A DNA stretch of 64,000 bases, from the NCBI RefSeq assembly GCF_900111825.1, contig NZ_FOJM01000001.1:328989-392988 (forward strand). Reading direction: 5' to 3'. The translations under genes and the position numbers were made by a program. This document shows, in pieces, positions 16,575 through 25,685 of this stretch (the stretch's first letter is position 1; each line of letters opens with the position of its first letter). Source of the DNA: Pedobacter suwonensis (GTDB lineage Bacteria > Bacteroidota > Bacteroidia > Sphingobacteriales > Sphingobacteriaceae). The notes below the pieces were generated by a model that saw only the letters and a program-made list of their open reading frames with translations, did no database searches and was not told the origin of the DNA.

Positions 16575-17196
16575 ACTGCGTACGGTTATTGTAGATGACC
16601 ACCCTATTGTTATTGAAGGACTGAAAACCTTGCTTAAAAATGAAGCTAATTTGGAAATTGTGGGTGGTTTTTCAGAAGGCACGGGGCTACTTTCTTATTT
16701 AAACACCAAGCCGGTAGATCTGATACTGCTGGATGTTACCCTGCCGGATATCAATGGAATGGACCTTTGCCAGATGATCAAAGAAAGATTTTCGACCATC
16801 ACCATACTCATTCTGAGCAATCATACCGAGCGGAGTATTATTATGCAAACCATACAGAACGGTGCCAGTGGCTACCTGCTCAAGAACAGCTCACTTGACG
16901 AACTTCGGCAGTGCATTGCATCAGCAGTAACAGGAAATATCTGTTACAGTAAGGAAGTAGTTGAAATTATCAGCCGTCCGACTAAAAACCAGTTGCGCAA
17001 TACGCCACAGCTCACCAGAAGGGAAAAGCAGATCCTATCACTTTTAGCAGAAGGAAAAACGAGTCAGAATATTGCCCAGGAACTATTTTTAAGTCCGCTG
17101 ACAGTAGATACGCACCGGAGAAACCTGATACAGAAATTCGAAGTGAAGAATGTGGCCGAACTAATAGCAGCCGCTCACCAGCAACAATTGTTGTAA
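16567..17196 (+). CDS. LuxR/NarL family response regulator
   Basis: A receiver domain (residues 1-120; Asp10-Asp11, phospho-acceptor Asp56 in LLDVTLPD) is joined to a LuxR-type helix-turn-helix (about 145-205; LTRREKQILSLLAEGKTSQNIA). It overlaps the kinase at 14571 and is its partner. The target is unknown; the small exported protein at 17227 lies 30 bases downstream. Confidence 0.94.
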   Translation: MNKLRTVIVDDHPIVIEGLKTLLKNEANLEIVGGFSEGTGLLSYLNTKPVDLILLDVTLPDINGMDLCQMIKERFSTITILILSNHTERSIIMQTIQNGASGYLLKNSSLDELRQCIASAVTGNICYSKEVVEIISRPTKNQLRNTPQLTRREKQILSLLAEGKTSQNIAQELFLSPLTVDTHRRNLIQKFEVKNVAELIAAAHQQQLL

Positions 17197-17226
17197 AACT
17201 ACACTAATATTTATTTCCCCTACCCT

Positions 17227-17763
17227 ATGAAAACGATCGCGTATAAATTGACATTGTTCTTTCAGCTTTTGTCATTATTTTCATTTGCACAGCAAAATGC
17301 CGGACTTAAAACCCTTTTAAATAAAAATAAGGAGTTTATTTTCCCTCAAACGCCAGAGAAAATCTCTGCAGTATTAGGTGTGAAAGCTGTTTTCTATGAG
17401 GATGCCAACGACGATGCCTATGCAAAATGGCTAACCAAATCAGGGCTGGAACTATACTGTAACCTAAGGGAAGACAAAACCATTACAGAAATGTTTTTTA
17501 TCGTAGCTGATGATCAACCTATTGAGGTAGCGGGCCTGCCATTTAATCTGGTAATGAATAAGACAAGTCCTCAAGAAAGCATATTAAAGTTCAGTAAGTA
17601 TAAAATCAGGAAAGAAAAGCTGGGAGAAGGCAGTCTATATCCCAGAGGTTTAAAATTGTATTTTAAGAAGGATGATCGTTTTATCACCCTTCTTTTTGAC
17701 AGTAAAAACCTACTTAAATGTTTGTCGATTACAAATGAGATCATGGGGGCAGCCGTCAATTGA
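17227..17763 (+). CDS. Exported protein of unknown function
   Basis: This 178-residue protein has a signal peptide (residues 1-21, ending SFAQ). The mature part is a mixed alpha/beta sequence with no recognised motif. It follows the NarL-type response regulator closely, so it may be part of the same transcript. Confidence 0.6.
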   Translation: MKTIAYKLTLFFQLLSLFSFAQQNAGLKTLLNKNKEFIFPQTPEKISAVLGVKAVFYEDANDDAYAKWLTKSGLELYCNLREDKTITEMFFIVADDQPIEVAGLPFNLVMNKTSPQESILKFSKYKIRKEKLGEGSLYPRGLKLYFKKDDRFITLLFDSKNLLKCLSITNEIMGAAVN

Positions 17764-17820
17764 TTTTGGAAAGGGGTTTCTATAGCTCGACCACATCTTT
17801 ATTAAATTCACTTGTTTTTT

Positions 17821-18798
17821 TTAGTATACCAGTTTCTGACCTTTCCAATTGGTTTTGCGTAGAAAGCCTTCCCAGTTTAAGGTGCCAGGATCGATCCGTC
17901 GGCTCCATTCCAGATCCCGGTCCTTACTGAAATAACCGTATTCAACGGCAAATTCTGCCATACCTAAAATCTCACGTACCAAAATCTCATTCGACGCAAA
18001 TTCCGGAAAATGCCGGAGCATTTCGTGCCTTTCGTATGCGGAACTATATTCGGCTTTTATTCCTGTAACTTTTGTAAAGGTATCAACCATTTCCTGTGGT
18101 GAAATGATATCGCCGATTACGGGCAATGATTTACCATCATATTGATCCGGATTGGACAGCATCTCTAAAACTGCAGGTCCTGTTGCAGTAAGCGGATCTA
18201 CGAAAGGCGCAGCAAAATCCTTTGGTAAATAAATCGGAAATACGAGCGTATCGCCTATTAATTGAGGGGTATAAAACTCCATTAAGTTGGTAAAAAAGAA
18301 TGCCATATAGATAAATGAACTCCGAACTGGTAGCGTACGGATATAGGCTTCCACTCTGGCTTTATCTGTAAAATGAGGTGCAAATAATTTTCCGTTTGTT
18401 AGCTTATCTACATTTTCCAGACTACTAAAAATAATCTGCTGTACTCCTGCTTCAACGGCTGCATCTGCCAGTTCTTTACCCAAATCAAATTCGTAGGTAG
18501 CCGGTGGGGCAATGTTGGGTGTCATTAGAAAAAGACTATCGGTGCCACGCAACGCTTCTGTAAATTCTTTCTTATAGCCGGGGATGAGCGGTAAGCCTAT
18601 AAGTTCAACGCCCTGATCTGTAAGCTTAACTGCTTCAGGAACGTCAACACGGCGGGTTATGCCTCGTATATGGTATGCACCGCTTTCTAACAGTGTATGG
18701 GCAACACTGTAACCTTGTTTACCCAATATGCCAACAATGGTAACAACGGGTTTTTCCTTTTTCGAAGTTGACTGGTTTTCTATTGTATGATATAACAT
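17821..18798 (-). CDS. NmrA-like NAD(P)-binding oxidoreductase
   Basis: The 325-residue protein has a Rossmann start (VTIVGILGKQGYSVAHTLL) with GxxGxxG-like spacing and NmrA/HSCARG-type features (SLFLMTPN, IIFSSLENVDKL). It lacks the catalytic YxxxK of classical short-chain dehydrogenases, consistent with a redox-sensing or quinone-reducing NmrA member. It is divergent from an HxlR regulator over 98 bases that hold two candidate operators, so HxlR very likely controls it. Confidence 0.85.
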   Translation of the reverse strand: MLYHTIENQSTSKKEKPVVTIVGILGKQGYSVAHTLLESGAYHIRGITRRVDVPEAVKLTDQGVELIGLPLIPGYKKEFTEALRGTDSLFLMTPNIAPPATYEFDLGKELADAAVEAGVQQIIFSSLENVDKLTNGKLFAPHFTDKARVEAYIRTLPVRSSFIYMAFFFTNLMEFYTPQLIGDTLVFPIYLPKDFAAPFVDPLTATGPAVLEMLSNPDQYDGKSLPVIGDIISPQEMVDTFTKVTGIKAEYSSAYERHEMLRHFPEFASNEILVREILGMAEFAVEYGYFSKDRDLEWSRRIDPGTLNWEGFLRKTNWKGQKLVY

Positions 18799-18814
18799 TT
18801 GCCTGATCTTTTTA

Positions 18815-18884
18815 AACTATCATTATTATAGTTGCAAAAGTATTTTGAGTAATCTACATTTGCAATAACTATCAAAATAGATAG
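18815..18884. promoter_or_regulatory. Divergent promoters with two inverted repeats (probable HxlR operators)
   Basis: Plus strand: GTTG (18831-18834), 20 bases, TACATTTG (18855-18862). Minus strand: ATTG (18866-18863), 20 bases, TACTTTTG (18842-18835). Each expected start site is covered by an inverted repeat: CTATC-N6-GATAG (18869-18884) for hxlR and AACTAT-N7-ATAGTT (18815-18833) for the NmrA gene. Confidence 0.55.
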
Positions 18885-18896
18885 CTAAAGGAAAAA

Positions 18897-19271
18897 ATGA
18901 TAAAAGCAGAATGTGTAGGCGATTATGTGGAATTAAAAGGCAAAATATACCCTTGTACGGTAAGCCTGACAATGGACTTGATCGGTGGAAAATGGAAGGC
19001 CGTAATTTTGTATCATTTAAAAAGCGGACCTAAACGATATAACGAGCTTCGTAAGGAAATGCCAGCCATTACCGAAATGACATTGAGCCTTCAGTTAAAG
19101 AAGTTGGAGAAAGATGGTTTGGTGCTTCGAAAAGTATATGGCAAAAAACCTCCCATTAAAGTTATTTATGATTTAACTGAATTTGGAAAAAGTTTTATTT
19201 CTGTATTGGATGCCATTACAAACTGTGGCAACTATGTGGCGAACGAATATGGAGCATTTATCAAAGGTTGA
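18897..19271 (+). CDS. HxlR family transcriptional regulator
   Basis: The 124-residue winged-helix protein carries the family signature: a conserved Cys just before CTVSLTMDLIGGKWKAVILYHL, then RYNELRKEMPAITEMTLSLQLKKLEKDGLV. In related proteins this Cys senses electrophiles such as quinones or aldehydes. The start is preceded by AAAGGA. It is divergent from an NmrA-like oxidoreductase, a common target pairing. Confidence 0.92.
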   Translation: MIKAECVGDYVELKGKIYPCTVSLTMDLIGGKWKAVILYHLKSGPKRYNELRKEMPAITEMTLSLQLKKLEKDGLVLRKVYGKKPPIKVIYDLTEFGKSFISVLDAITNCGNYVANEYGAFIKG

Positions 19272-19290
19272 TTGCATTCAATAGGTGTAA

Positions 19291-19983
19291 TCAACAGATC
19301 AGCTTATAACCCACTCCCCTTAAACTCATGATCTGAACTTCAGGTTCGGTTTTTAACAGCTTGCGAAGGTGCGCCATAAAAACATCCATGCTACGGCCAT
19401 TGTAAAAACTATCTTCACCCCAAATTTTGATCAATGCATCCTCACGTTCCAAAATGTTGTTGCGGTTCTTTAGTAGCAATTCGAGCAGAACGGTCTCTTT
19501 ATAAGACAGCGAATATTCGCCAACAGAAGTTTTAAGCTTTTGGCCAACAGGATCTAGTTCACAGTTTCTGAACCGGTATTTTTTATCCAGCTCATTTTCA
19601 TCTTTATTCACTGCACCAAACCTGTTTAAAAGTGATTCCATGCGCACCAGCAATTCATCAATACTAAATGGCTTTTTCAGGTAATCATTTCCCCCGCTTT
19701 TAAACCCTTTCACTACATCTTCGGTAAGTGCTTTTGCGCTTAAAAATATTATCGGAATGTCGGGGTCCGATTTCCTGATTTCGGTAGCCAGCGTATAACC
19801 ATCTTTATGCGGCATCATGATATCGAGGATGCAGATATCGGGTTTGTTTTGATGAAATTGCATCCAGGCCAGTTGTCCATCCAAAGCCAGGTTTACGTCA
19901 TAACCGCTACTGCTTAAGCCATCAAAAACAATACGTGCCAAAAATGGCTCATCTTCTGCATACAAAACCTTAATTTTCTTCAT
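19291..19983 (-). CDS. OmpR family response regulator (RprY-like)
   Basis: I start it at ATG 19983, which begins the receiver (MKKIKVLYAEDEPFLARIV); an upstream ATG would lie deep inside the kinase gene. The 230-residue protein has a receiver domain with the phospho-acceptor in CILDIMMPHKDG and a C-terminal winged helix (about 130-230; ILEREDALIKIWGEDSFYNGRSMDVFMAHLRKLL in outline). It overlaps the kinase at 19970 by 14 bases and is its partner. Confidence 0.93.
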   Translation of the reverse strand: MKKIKVLYAEDEPFLARIVFDGLSSSGYDVNLALDGQLAWMQFHQNKPDICILDIMMPHKDGYTLATEIRKSDPDIPIIFLSAKALTEDVVKGFKSGGNDYLKKPFSIDELLVRMESLLNRFGAVNKDENELDKKYRFRNCELDPVGQKLKTSVGEYSLSYKETVLLELLLKNRNNILEREDALIKIWGEDSFYNGRSMDVFMAHLRKLLKTEPEVQIMSLRGVGYKLIC

Positions 19984-21424
19984 ACAAAGGCAAAATAACC
20001 ATAAAATTACATCCTTTTCCTGCTTTGCTGTACAACTCAACACGGCCACCATGCAACGCTACCACCTGTTTTACATAGTGAAGACCTAAACCAGATCCTT
20101 TTACGTTATGTATGTTATCCTGATTAAAAATCCTGAAAAAACGCTCAAAAACCTGCTGCTGATAAATTTCATTTATCCCGGGGCCATTATCCTTAAAACT
20201 GATTGTTAACTGATGACCAGCAATACTACAGGAAACATCAATTCTAGCATGAGGGGGAGAATACTTTACCGCATTATCAATCAGGTTGTAAAAAACATTC
20301 GAAATATGCATGGCATCGCCTTTGATAAATAACGGTTCATCTATCGGCAAAAAGATAATCGAAGCATTTTTCTCTTGTACCTGTACCTCCATCGCTTGAA
20401 TGACCTGTTGCAGTATCGGCTGTATATCAATCAGGCTGAACTGCAATTTTGTTTCTCCCAGGTCCATCTGCTCCTGTTTAAGCACCTTTTCGATCATGGC
20501 CTGCAAGCGCTGTAATTCGTGGACACTGATGTTAATGTAATTCTCCAGTTTTTCCGGCTGGTCTATTAAATGATATTTTTTTATGGACTCCAGGGCTACC
20601 GAAATTGTTGAAATCGGGGTCTGTAGCTCATGTGTCATATTACTGGTAAAAGCTAACTTCGCCTGTGCATAAAGCTGCTGGTTTTTCATCAGCCTGATAA
20701 GCAGGTAAAAGGCTGCGGCCGTAAGGAAGAGCATTAGAAAAGATGATATAAGGTAATACCGCATTTGAAAAACAATCAGCCAGGTAATCGAAGGAACAAT
20801 AAGTTGATACCTATTCTGAAACTTAAGGTTATAGGTATATTTACCACTTACGAAAGAAGAAACGGTTTGAGCAGGCAGCTGTCCCTTTATCAACCTCCCG
20901 TCCGAATAGTCATAAAGTGCATAATTTCTATTGATATGCCAACCCAAATGATCCAGCCGATGGTTTACCAAACTATCCATTATCTTTAGGTCACGCTGAT
21001 CTTGCAATAAAACTTCCCGTTGCGATTTTCCATTAGTGACAGCTGAAGATTTATGATCGAATTTTAATTTAGCATCATTAAGAAACGACATTTTCATTTC
21101 TACAACGGAGCTATCATTGGTAATCCCATAATGGAACTGGCTTCGCAAATTATCAACCTTTAGTTCGTCAAAGGCCTGCCTTAATGCTAACCACTCCTGA
21201 GAAAGGAAAAACTGTTGGAAACGGCCACTTTTTTCGTGTCCTTTAGCGATACTTCGATAGGTTATCTGCTTGGAGGCATCACTGACTATGGATTCCAATT
21301 CTGTGGAAACCGATTTTTTTTGTGCCACGTACAACTGTCTAATCCATGCACACTGCAAACAGAGGCTGATGGCCAGTGTAATTACCGCCAATGGAAAAAC
21401 ATATCTGGATGTGAGCCATTTCAT
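19970..21424 (-). CDS. Sensor histidine kinase (RprX-like)
   Basis: Two membrane segments (about residues 10-30 and 215-240) enclose a periplasmic domain of about 185 residues. HisKA (phospho-acceptor in TSNMTHELQTPI) and HATPase (NLIDNAVKYS; DNGPGI; GSGLGLHYVKQ) follow. The 484-residue layout matches Bacteroidota RprX-type kinases. It is divergent from the outer-membrane barrel gene at 21534, a likely target. Confidence 0.92.
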   Translation of the reverse strand: MKWLTSRYVFPLAVITLAISLCLQCAWIRQLYVAQKKSVSTELESIVSDASKQITYRSIAKGHEKSGRFQQFFLSQEWLALRQAFDELKVDNLRSQFHYGITNDSSVVEMKMSFLNDAKLKFDHKSSAVTNGKSQREVLLQDQRDLKIMDSLVNHRLDHLGWHINRNYALYDYSDGRLIKGQLPAQTVSSFVSGKYTYNLKFQNRYQLIVPSITWLIVFQMRYYLISSFLMLFLTAAAFYLLIRLMKNQQLYAQAKLAFTSNMTHELQTPISTISVALESIKKYHLIDQPEKLENYINISVHELQRLQAMIEKVLKQEQMDLGETKLQFSLIDIQPILQQVIQAMEVQVQEKNASIIFLPIDEPLFIKGDAMHISNVFYNLIDNAVKYSPPHARIDVSCSIAGHQLTISFKDNGPGINEIYQQQVFERFFRIFNQDNIHNVKGSGLGLHYVKQVVALHGGRVELYSKAGKGCNFMVILPLYEEN

Positions 21425-21441
21425 TCCCCTAAAATGAACAA

Positions 21442-21529
21442 ATCATTTAAATGATGGAAGCACAGATTGAAGATTTAACCTTATTTAACCGAGCTTAACT
21501 TTGCTTTACATGGTGAGCCATTAGTTTTG
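21442..21529 (+). promoter_or_regulatory. Regulatory region of the outer-membrane barrel gene: direct repeats and promoter candidates
   Basis: TTTAACC occurs at 21474-21480 and 21484-21490, with a related CTTAAC at 21494-21499, all in phase at 10 bases; OmpR-type regulators bind such direct repeats. A palindrome ATCATTTAAATGAT lies at 21442-21455. Promoter-like TAACTTTG (21496-21503) and TAGTTTTG (21522-21529) follow. Confidence 0.45.
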
Positions 21530-21533
21530 GAAC

Positions 21534-23918
21534 ATGAAAAAGTTAGTCTTCCTCCTATTCTTCTGCCTCCCGTTCATGGCTTTTGCTCAATTACGTAAAG
21601 GTTTGGTAACCGATAAAAATGGTGTACCCATAGATGGGGTAACCATTAGCCTTCGGCATGCAGACTCTACTTTAGCCGTGCAGCTTTCTAAAACAGGTCT
21701 ATTCAGTTTCCCACAGTCATTAAAAGGCACTTACAACTTAGCGTTACAGGCCGTCGGCTATAAGAATCTGACGAAAAGGCTTGATTTGCCGATCGATTCC
21801 GTTATCATTATAATGGCCAGTGATGAGAAAACATTGGAGCAAGTAACGGTATCGGCTTCAAAACCGGTTATTGTCAGAAAAATTGACAGGGTTATATTCA
21901 ACGTCGAAAATAGTATTGTAGCCAGCGGCACCACTGTATGGGATGCATTGGGTAAAGCTCCAGGTGTACAAACAAAGTTTGATGGCGGAATAACAGCTAA
22001 CAATAAAGGAGTAGTCATTTATATGGACGATAAACCGATTAGGTTATCCGGCGAAGATTTGGCTGCTTATCTGCGCAGTTTACCATCCGATAATATTTCG
22101 AAGATAGAAATTATTGCCAATCCAACAGCCAGATATGATGCACAGGGTGGTGCAGTAATTAACATCATTTCTAAAAAGCCAAAGGGTGATGGATATAATG
22201 CGGTACTGTCCGGCGGTTATACCCGATCAACTTACAGCAGCTACAATCCAAGTATGGTATTTAATTACCGGAAAGACAAGATAAATGTGTATGGCAGCTA
22301 TGGTTACAGCCACCGTAAAAAAGATCATAGTGAAAGCGAATATGTTATTTTCGATTCACCAGCAAATTATGCAGACTGGAGGAATGAAAAATCAGGCATA
22401 CGCATGGGCAATGCCAATAGTTATAAAATCGGTGCAGATTACAATCTTACAAAACAACAGGTAATCGGTATTTTGGTAAATGGCTACAACGGCGCAAACA
22501 ACAGATCGAACCGTACACTAACGAATATCGTTAACAACCACGCTGCACTACCAGATTCTATTCTGCAAACCGAAAATGTTTCTGATGGGAAAGCAAGTCA
22601 ATATAGTTTTAATTTCAATTACAAAATCAAATTAGATACCAACGGACGGAATATTAATGTGGATCTGGATTATGTGCCTTACCAGAATAAGAATAGCCAG
22701 CAGGTGGATACATATGGGATTTCGGGTAATGGTAGTCCACTACCAAATCAGTATCATATTTTTACGCCGTCTAATCAAAATATTGATATTTACTCTGGAA
22801 AAATTGATTATACGGATAAATTTTGGAAGAAATGGACATTTGAGTCTGGCTTAAAATATAGCAGCATCCGGACGCGAAACAGCTTTGATTTTTATAACAA
22901 TCCGGCTACTGGTCTGCAATTGGTAAGCAGCCGCAGCGACCGTTTTGAGTATGCCGAAAATATATCAGCCGTTTATGCCAGTATAACTGGTGATGCAGGT
23001 AAATGGAGTTTTGAAAGCGGCTTAAGAGGTGAATATACCTATACAAATGGCAAGTCGATTGCATTAAATACCAATAATCAGAATCACTATTTTAAGCTAT
23101 TCCCAACAGTTTTTATAGCATATAAGCTGAATAAAGATAATGAAATCAATCTTCACTATAATTCGAGGATCAGCCGCCCGGAATACTGGAGACTTAATCC
23201 TTTCAAATCTTACACCAGTCCTTACACCTACCTGGAAGGAAACCCTGCCCTGCAACCTGCGTTTATATACAACGGCGAGCTGGGTTATACCTACAAACAA
23301 CAATATAACATTTCATTTTACCTCAGGCGTGTGGTTGATTATTTTAGTAATATTACCGTGCAGGATAACACCTCAAAACTTTTTTATGATACCCAGAGAA
23401 ATCTGGATCTAAGCCAGGAGATTGGTTTCTCAGCATCTTTCCCAATTAAAGCGGCCGATTGGTGGGAAATTAACAATTATGCTCAGGGTTCTTATCGCCA
23501 GGAAAAGTCGGGATATTTACAAGCAAGATATGACTACCATGTTTGGGGCATTTATCTGAGTTCTAACCACGCCATTACCTTAAATAAGGCCCATGGTTTA
23601 AAGGCAGAAGTCAGCGCATGGTACTCTTCGCCTACCATACAAGGCATTTACAAACTGGCAAAACTTTATGATGTAAGCGCAGGTATGAGCAAAAGTATCT
23701 TTAAAAGCAAAGGAACTTTAAGGCTGGCAGTAAACGATATTTTCTATAGTAATGTTTATCGTATTGATGTAAATTATGACAACCAACGAAACGGCTTTGT
23801 TGAGAAAAGCGACACGCGAAGTGCTACTTTGAGTTTTTCTTACCGGCTGGGCGGAAACCCGACAGCGGCCAGAAAACGTACTTCTGCAAGTGAAGAGGAA
23901 AAGAAACGCGCACAGTAG
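21534..23918 (+). CDS. Outer-membrane beta-barrel protein, TonB-receptor-like
   Basis: The 794-residue protein has a signal peptide (residues 1-18), an N-terminal carboxypeptidase-regulatory-like domain (about 20-100), a plug domain (about 105-215; VIFNVENSIVASGTTVWDALGKAPGV; VIYMDDKPIRL; INIISKKPKG) and a beta barrel to the end. It belongs to the family annotated as outer membrane beta-barrel family protein, related to TonB-dependent receptors. No SusD partner follows, so glycan uptake is not indicated. The last 20 residues are a charged Arg/Lys/Glu tail, odd for a barrel end. It lies beside an OmpR-type two-component system. Confidence 0.88.
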   Translation: MKKLVFLLFFCLPFMAFAQLRKGLVTDKNGVPIDGVTISLRHADSTLAVQLSKTGLFSFPQSLKGTYNLALQAVGYKNLTKRLDLPIDSVIIIMASDEKTLEQVTVSASKPVIVRKIDRVIFNVENSIVASGTTVWDALGKAPGVQTKFDGGITANNKGVVIYMDDKPIRLSGEDLAAYLRSLPSDNISKIEIIANPTARYDAQGGAVINIISKKPKGDGYNAVLSGGYTRSTYSSYNPSMVFNYRKDKINVYGSYGYSHRKKDHSESEYVIFDSPANYADWRNEKSGIRMGNANSYKIGADYNLTKQQVIGILVNGYNGANNRSNRTLTNIVNNHAALPDSILQTENVSDGKASQYSFNFNYKIKLDTNGRNINVDLDYVPYQNKNSQQVDTYGISGNGSPLPNQYHIFTPSNQNIDIYSGKIDYTDKFWKKWTFESGLKYSSIRTRNSFDFYNNPATGLQLVSSRSDRFEYAENISAVYASITGDAGKWSFESGLRGEYTYTNGKSIALNTNNQNHYFKLFPTVFIAYKLNKDNEINLHYNSRISRPEYWRLNPFKSYTSPYTYLEGNPALQPAFIYNGELGYTYKQQYNISFYLRRVVDYFSNITVQDNTSKLFYDTQRNLDLSQEIGFSASFPIKAADWWEINNYAQGSYRQEKSGYLQARYDYHVWGIYLSSNHAITLNKAHGLKAEVSAWYSSPTIQGIYKLAKLYDVSAGMSKSIFKSKGTLRLAVNDIFYSNVYRIDVNYDNQRNGFVEKSDTRSATLSFSYRLGGNPTAARKRTSASEEEKKRAQ

Positions 23919-23966
23919 AACCAGTTCATTGGTCATTAGTTTATTTGCAAACTAATTTATTGCGTG

Positions 23967-23990
23967 GTGTCTGATGGTTCCATCTGACAC
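23967..23990. repeat. Hairpin GTGTCTGATGG-TTCCATCTGACAC
   Basis: A near-perfect inverted repeat whose arms match the hairpins in the tandem units at 34935-35275. It is the first element of the 508-base non-coding stretch 23919-24426, which contains only repeats. Confidence 0.6.
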
Positions 23991-24058
23991 GGCGAAAAAC
24001 GCTAACATAAATTATTTATATTTTAGAAAAGGAGTGCCTGTAGTGCTTCGGTTTTACC

Positions 24059-24154
24059 AGTCCCGCCCTTTGCTTAATCCCGATTAGCTCATCGTAAATA
24101 AGATGACTACTCAAATCGGGATAACGCTGCCGGTCGGGTTTATCTCACTCAGGC
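24059..24154 (+). repeat. Family B intergenic repeat, copy 1
   Basis: It begins AGTCCCGCCCTTTGCTTAAT, has an inner inverted repeat AATCCCGATT / AAATCGGGAT, and continues AACGCTG-CGGTC-GGTTTAT. The second copy lies at 59836-59921; between the stems the sequences differ. Confidence 0.75.
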
Positions 24155-24256
24155 ACACCGTTCTAACCTCCAGCGATGGCCATAGTGCCACTGCCAAGAT
24201 ACTGTTTGTGCTTAAAGGGTACTCCTGTTTGAATATAAAAGCTTAGTTTCAAAAGT

Positions 24257-24302
24257 ACAAGTCAGCCCAACCGTCATTGTCCGGAGCACTAAGACTTGCG
24301 CT
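24257..24302 (-). repeat. Family A structured intergenic repeat, copy 3
   Basis: On the minus strand it starts AGCGCAAGTCTTAGTGC and ends GGGCTGACTTGT, with pairing ends as in the other copies. Confidence 0.75.
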
Positions 24303-24335
24303 AGTATAGACTTGGGCTTGGTCAACTTAAAAGGC

Positions 24336-24377
24336 ACAAGTCAGCCTGCCCGTTATCAAGGCAATAATACTTGCGCT
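24336..24377 (-). repeat. Family A structured intergenic repeat, copy 4
   Basis: On the minus strand it starts AGCGCAAGTATTATTGCC and ends CAGGCTGACTTGT. It lies 33 bases from copy 3 in the same orientation. Confidence 0.72.
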
Positions 24378-24426
24378 GGCATCGGTTAATCTACTCCAAA
24401 CTGCAAACGCCCAACTCTAAACTTAT

Positions 24427-25128
24427 TCACCTACACTCTATCGAATGACCGTAGGTACCTGTATTTTTTGGTGAAAGAAATGGAATGCCCAAATCAGCGG
24501 AGCGTAAAATAAGTAAAGTGCCCATAAAAAGCATAAACCAGGGAACCAGCCTGTTGGTATTAAAACGGATGTACTTTTTCAGAAAGATCCCACCAAGAGA
24601 GATCATCAGCATGAGTGGCGTAGTCCCAAGGCCAAAAAGAAACATGAATGTAGCGCCGGATTGCACATTACCTGTATTTAAGGCAGTTGCCAGGGCCAGG
24701 TAAACCATACCACAGGGAATAACGCCATTAAGCATGCCTGCGAATAATGCCCATAATTTTAAATTAAAAACCTTGCCCATTAGTTTACTGAGTGGGCCCA
24801 TCGCCTTCAACTGGAGGGCAGAGAACCGGTTTCTATAACGTTTATTAAATTGCAAAGCTGTGAATAGAATCAATATCAAGCCTATAAAAATACTCAGGGT
24901 TTTTTGATCGCTGAATAGGTTTATACTGCTCCCTACCAGGCCAACCAGCAAACCTAAAATGGTATAAACCGTAACCCTACCAAACTGATATAAAAGTAGT
25001 TGAAATGCGCTATAAAAAAAATCCTGTTTTCTGAATGGCATGCCCAGCATAATGGGGCCGCACATTACTGCGCAATGCAGGCTTCCAAATAGTCCCATCA
25101 AAAATGCCAATGGCAAATAGCCCGTCAT
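24427..25128 (-). CDS. Sulfite exporter TauE/SafE-like membrane protein of the cco cluster (CcoH/DsbD-like)
   Basis: The 233-residue protein has six or more membrane segments and starts with the family motif GSLHCAVMCGPIMLG, whose Cys and Met residues suggest metal or thiol handling. SafE-like proteins next to FixH and CcoG are a standard part of Bacteroidota cbb3 clusters, probably for copper or redox maturation of the oxidase; this is inferred from context. The start overlaps the fixH stop as ATGA. Confidence 0.85.
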   Translation of the reverse strand: MTGYLPLAFLMGLFGSLHCAVMCGPIMLGMPFRKQDFFYSAFQLLLYQFGRVTVYTILGLLVGLVGSSINLFSDQKTLSIFIGLILILFTALQFNKRYRNRFSALQLKAMGPLSKLMGKVFNLKLWALFAGMLNGVIPCGMVYLALATALNTGNVQSGATFMFLFGLGTTPLMLMISLGGIFLKKYIRFNTNRLVPWFMLFMGTLLILRSADLGIPFLSPKNTGTYGHSIECR

Positions 25129-25556
25129 AGGGTAATGTTATTTTTAAACAGATATTTCTTACCGGCGTTGTTACGCCAGGAAAGGTTAAGGAACCACATC
25201 CCCTTTGTCATTTTGGCCCGATCTACCAGGATAAGATTTGATGTTCCGGTTGTAGTTCCTTTTAGTTTAATATCGTCATTACTGTCGGCTGGACGCATGA
25301 GTAAAAGGTCATATTGTGCGCCATCTTTTAACTGTATAACTATCTGAGTACTGGTGATGGTAATTTTAGGTTTAGCATCATCTTGAAACACATTCTGTTT
25401 GGCATCGAATTCTGCATTGTAGTTGATTCCCTTTTCGTAATAATTCTCTTCAATCAGAGCGTCTTTACCGTGCATATGGAACATATAAATGACCATTGCA
25501 ACAATAAAGACCATAAATGCAGACATCCCCATTACTATTTTCGTTCCCCAGTTCAT
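25125..25556 (-). CDS. fixH: FixH/CcoH family protein
   Basis: The chosen ATG at 25556 begins MNWGTKIVMGMSAFMVFIVA, the single membrane anchor, and yields 143 residues; a start at 25634 would add a non-matching 26-residue leader. The periplasmic domain (EENYYEKGINYNAEFDAKQN) has the FixH pattern. FixH is needed for assembly or stability of cbb3 oxidase, perhaps with copper delivery. It is coupled to the SafE-like gene (ATGA overlap) and follows ccoG after 129 bases. Confidence 0.87.
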   Translation of the reverse strand: MNWGTKIVMGMSAFMVFIVAMVIYMFHMHGKDALIEENYYEKGINYNAEFDAKQNVFQDDAKPKITITSTQIVIQLKDGAQYDLLLMRPADSNDDIKLKGTTTGTSNLILVDRAKMTKGMWFLNLSWRNNAGKKYLFKNNITL

Positions 25557-25685
25557 ATTCTTTATTTTAAATTTGAATGAGTGAATTTTTAATGAGAGAA
25601 TGTTTAAAGCCAAATCGCTAAATTCAATATTCAATCATTTTATAATTCAATCATTCTCTAATTTTACCACTCTATCATTTCCCGC

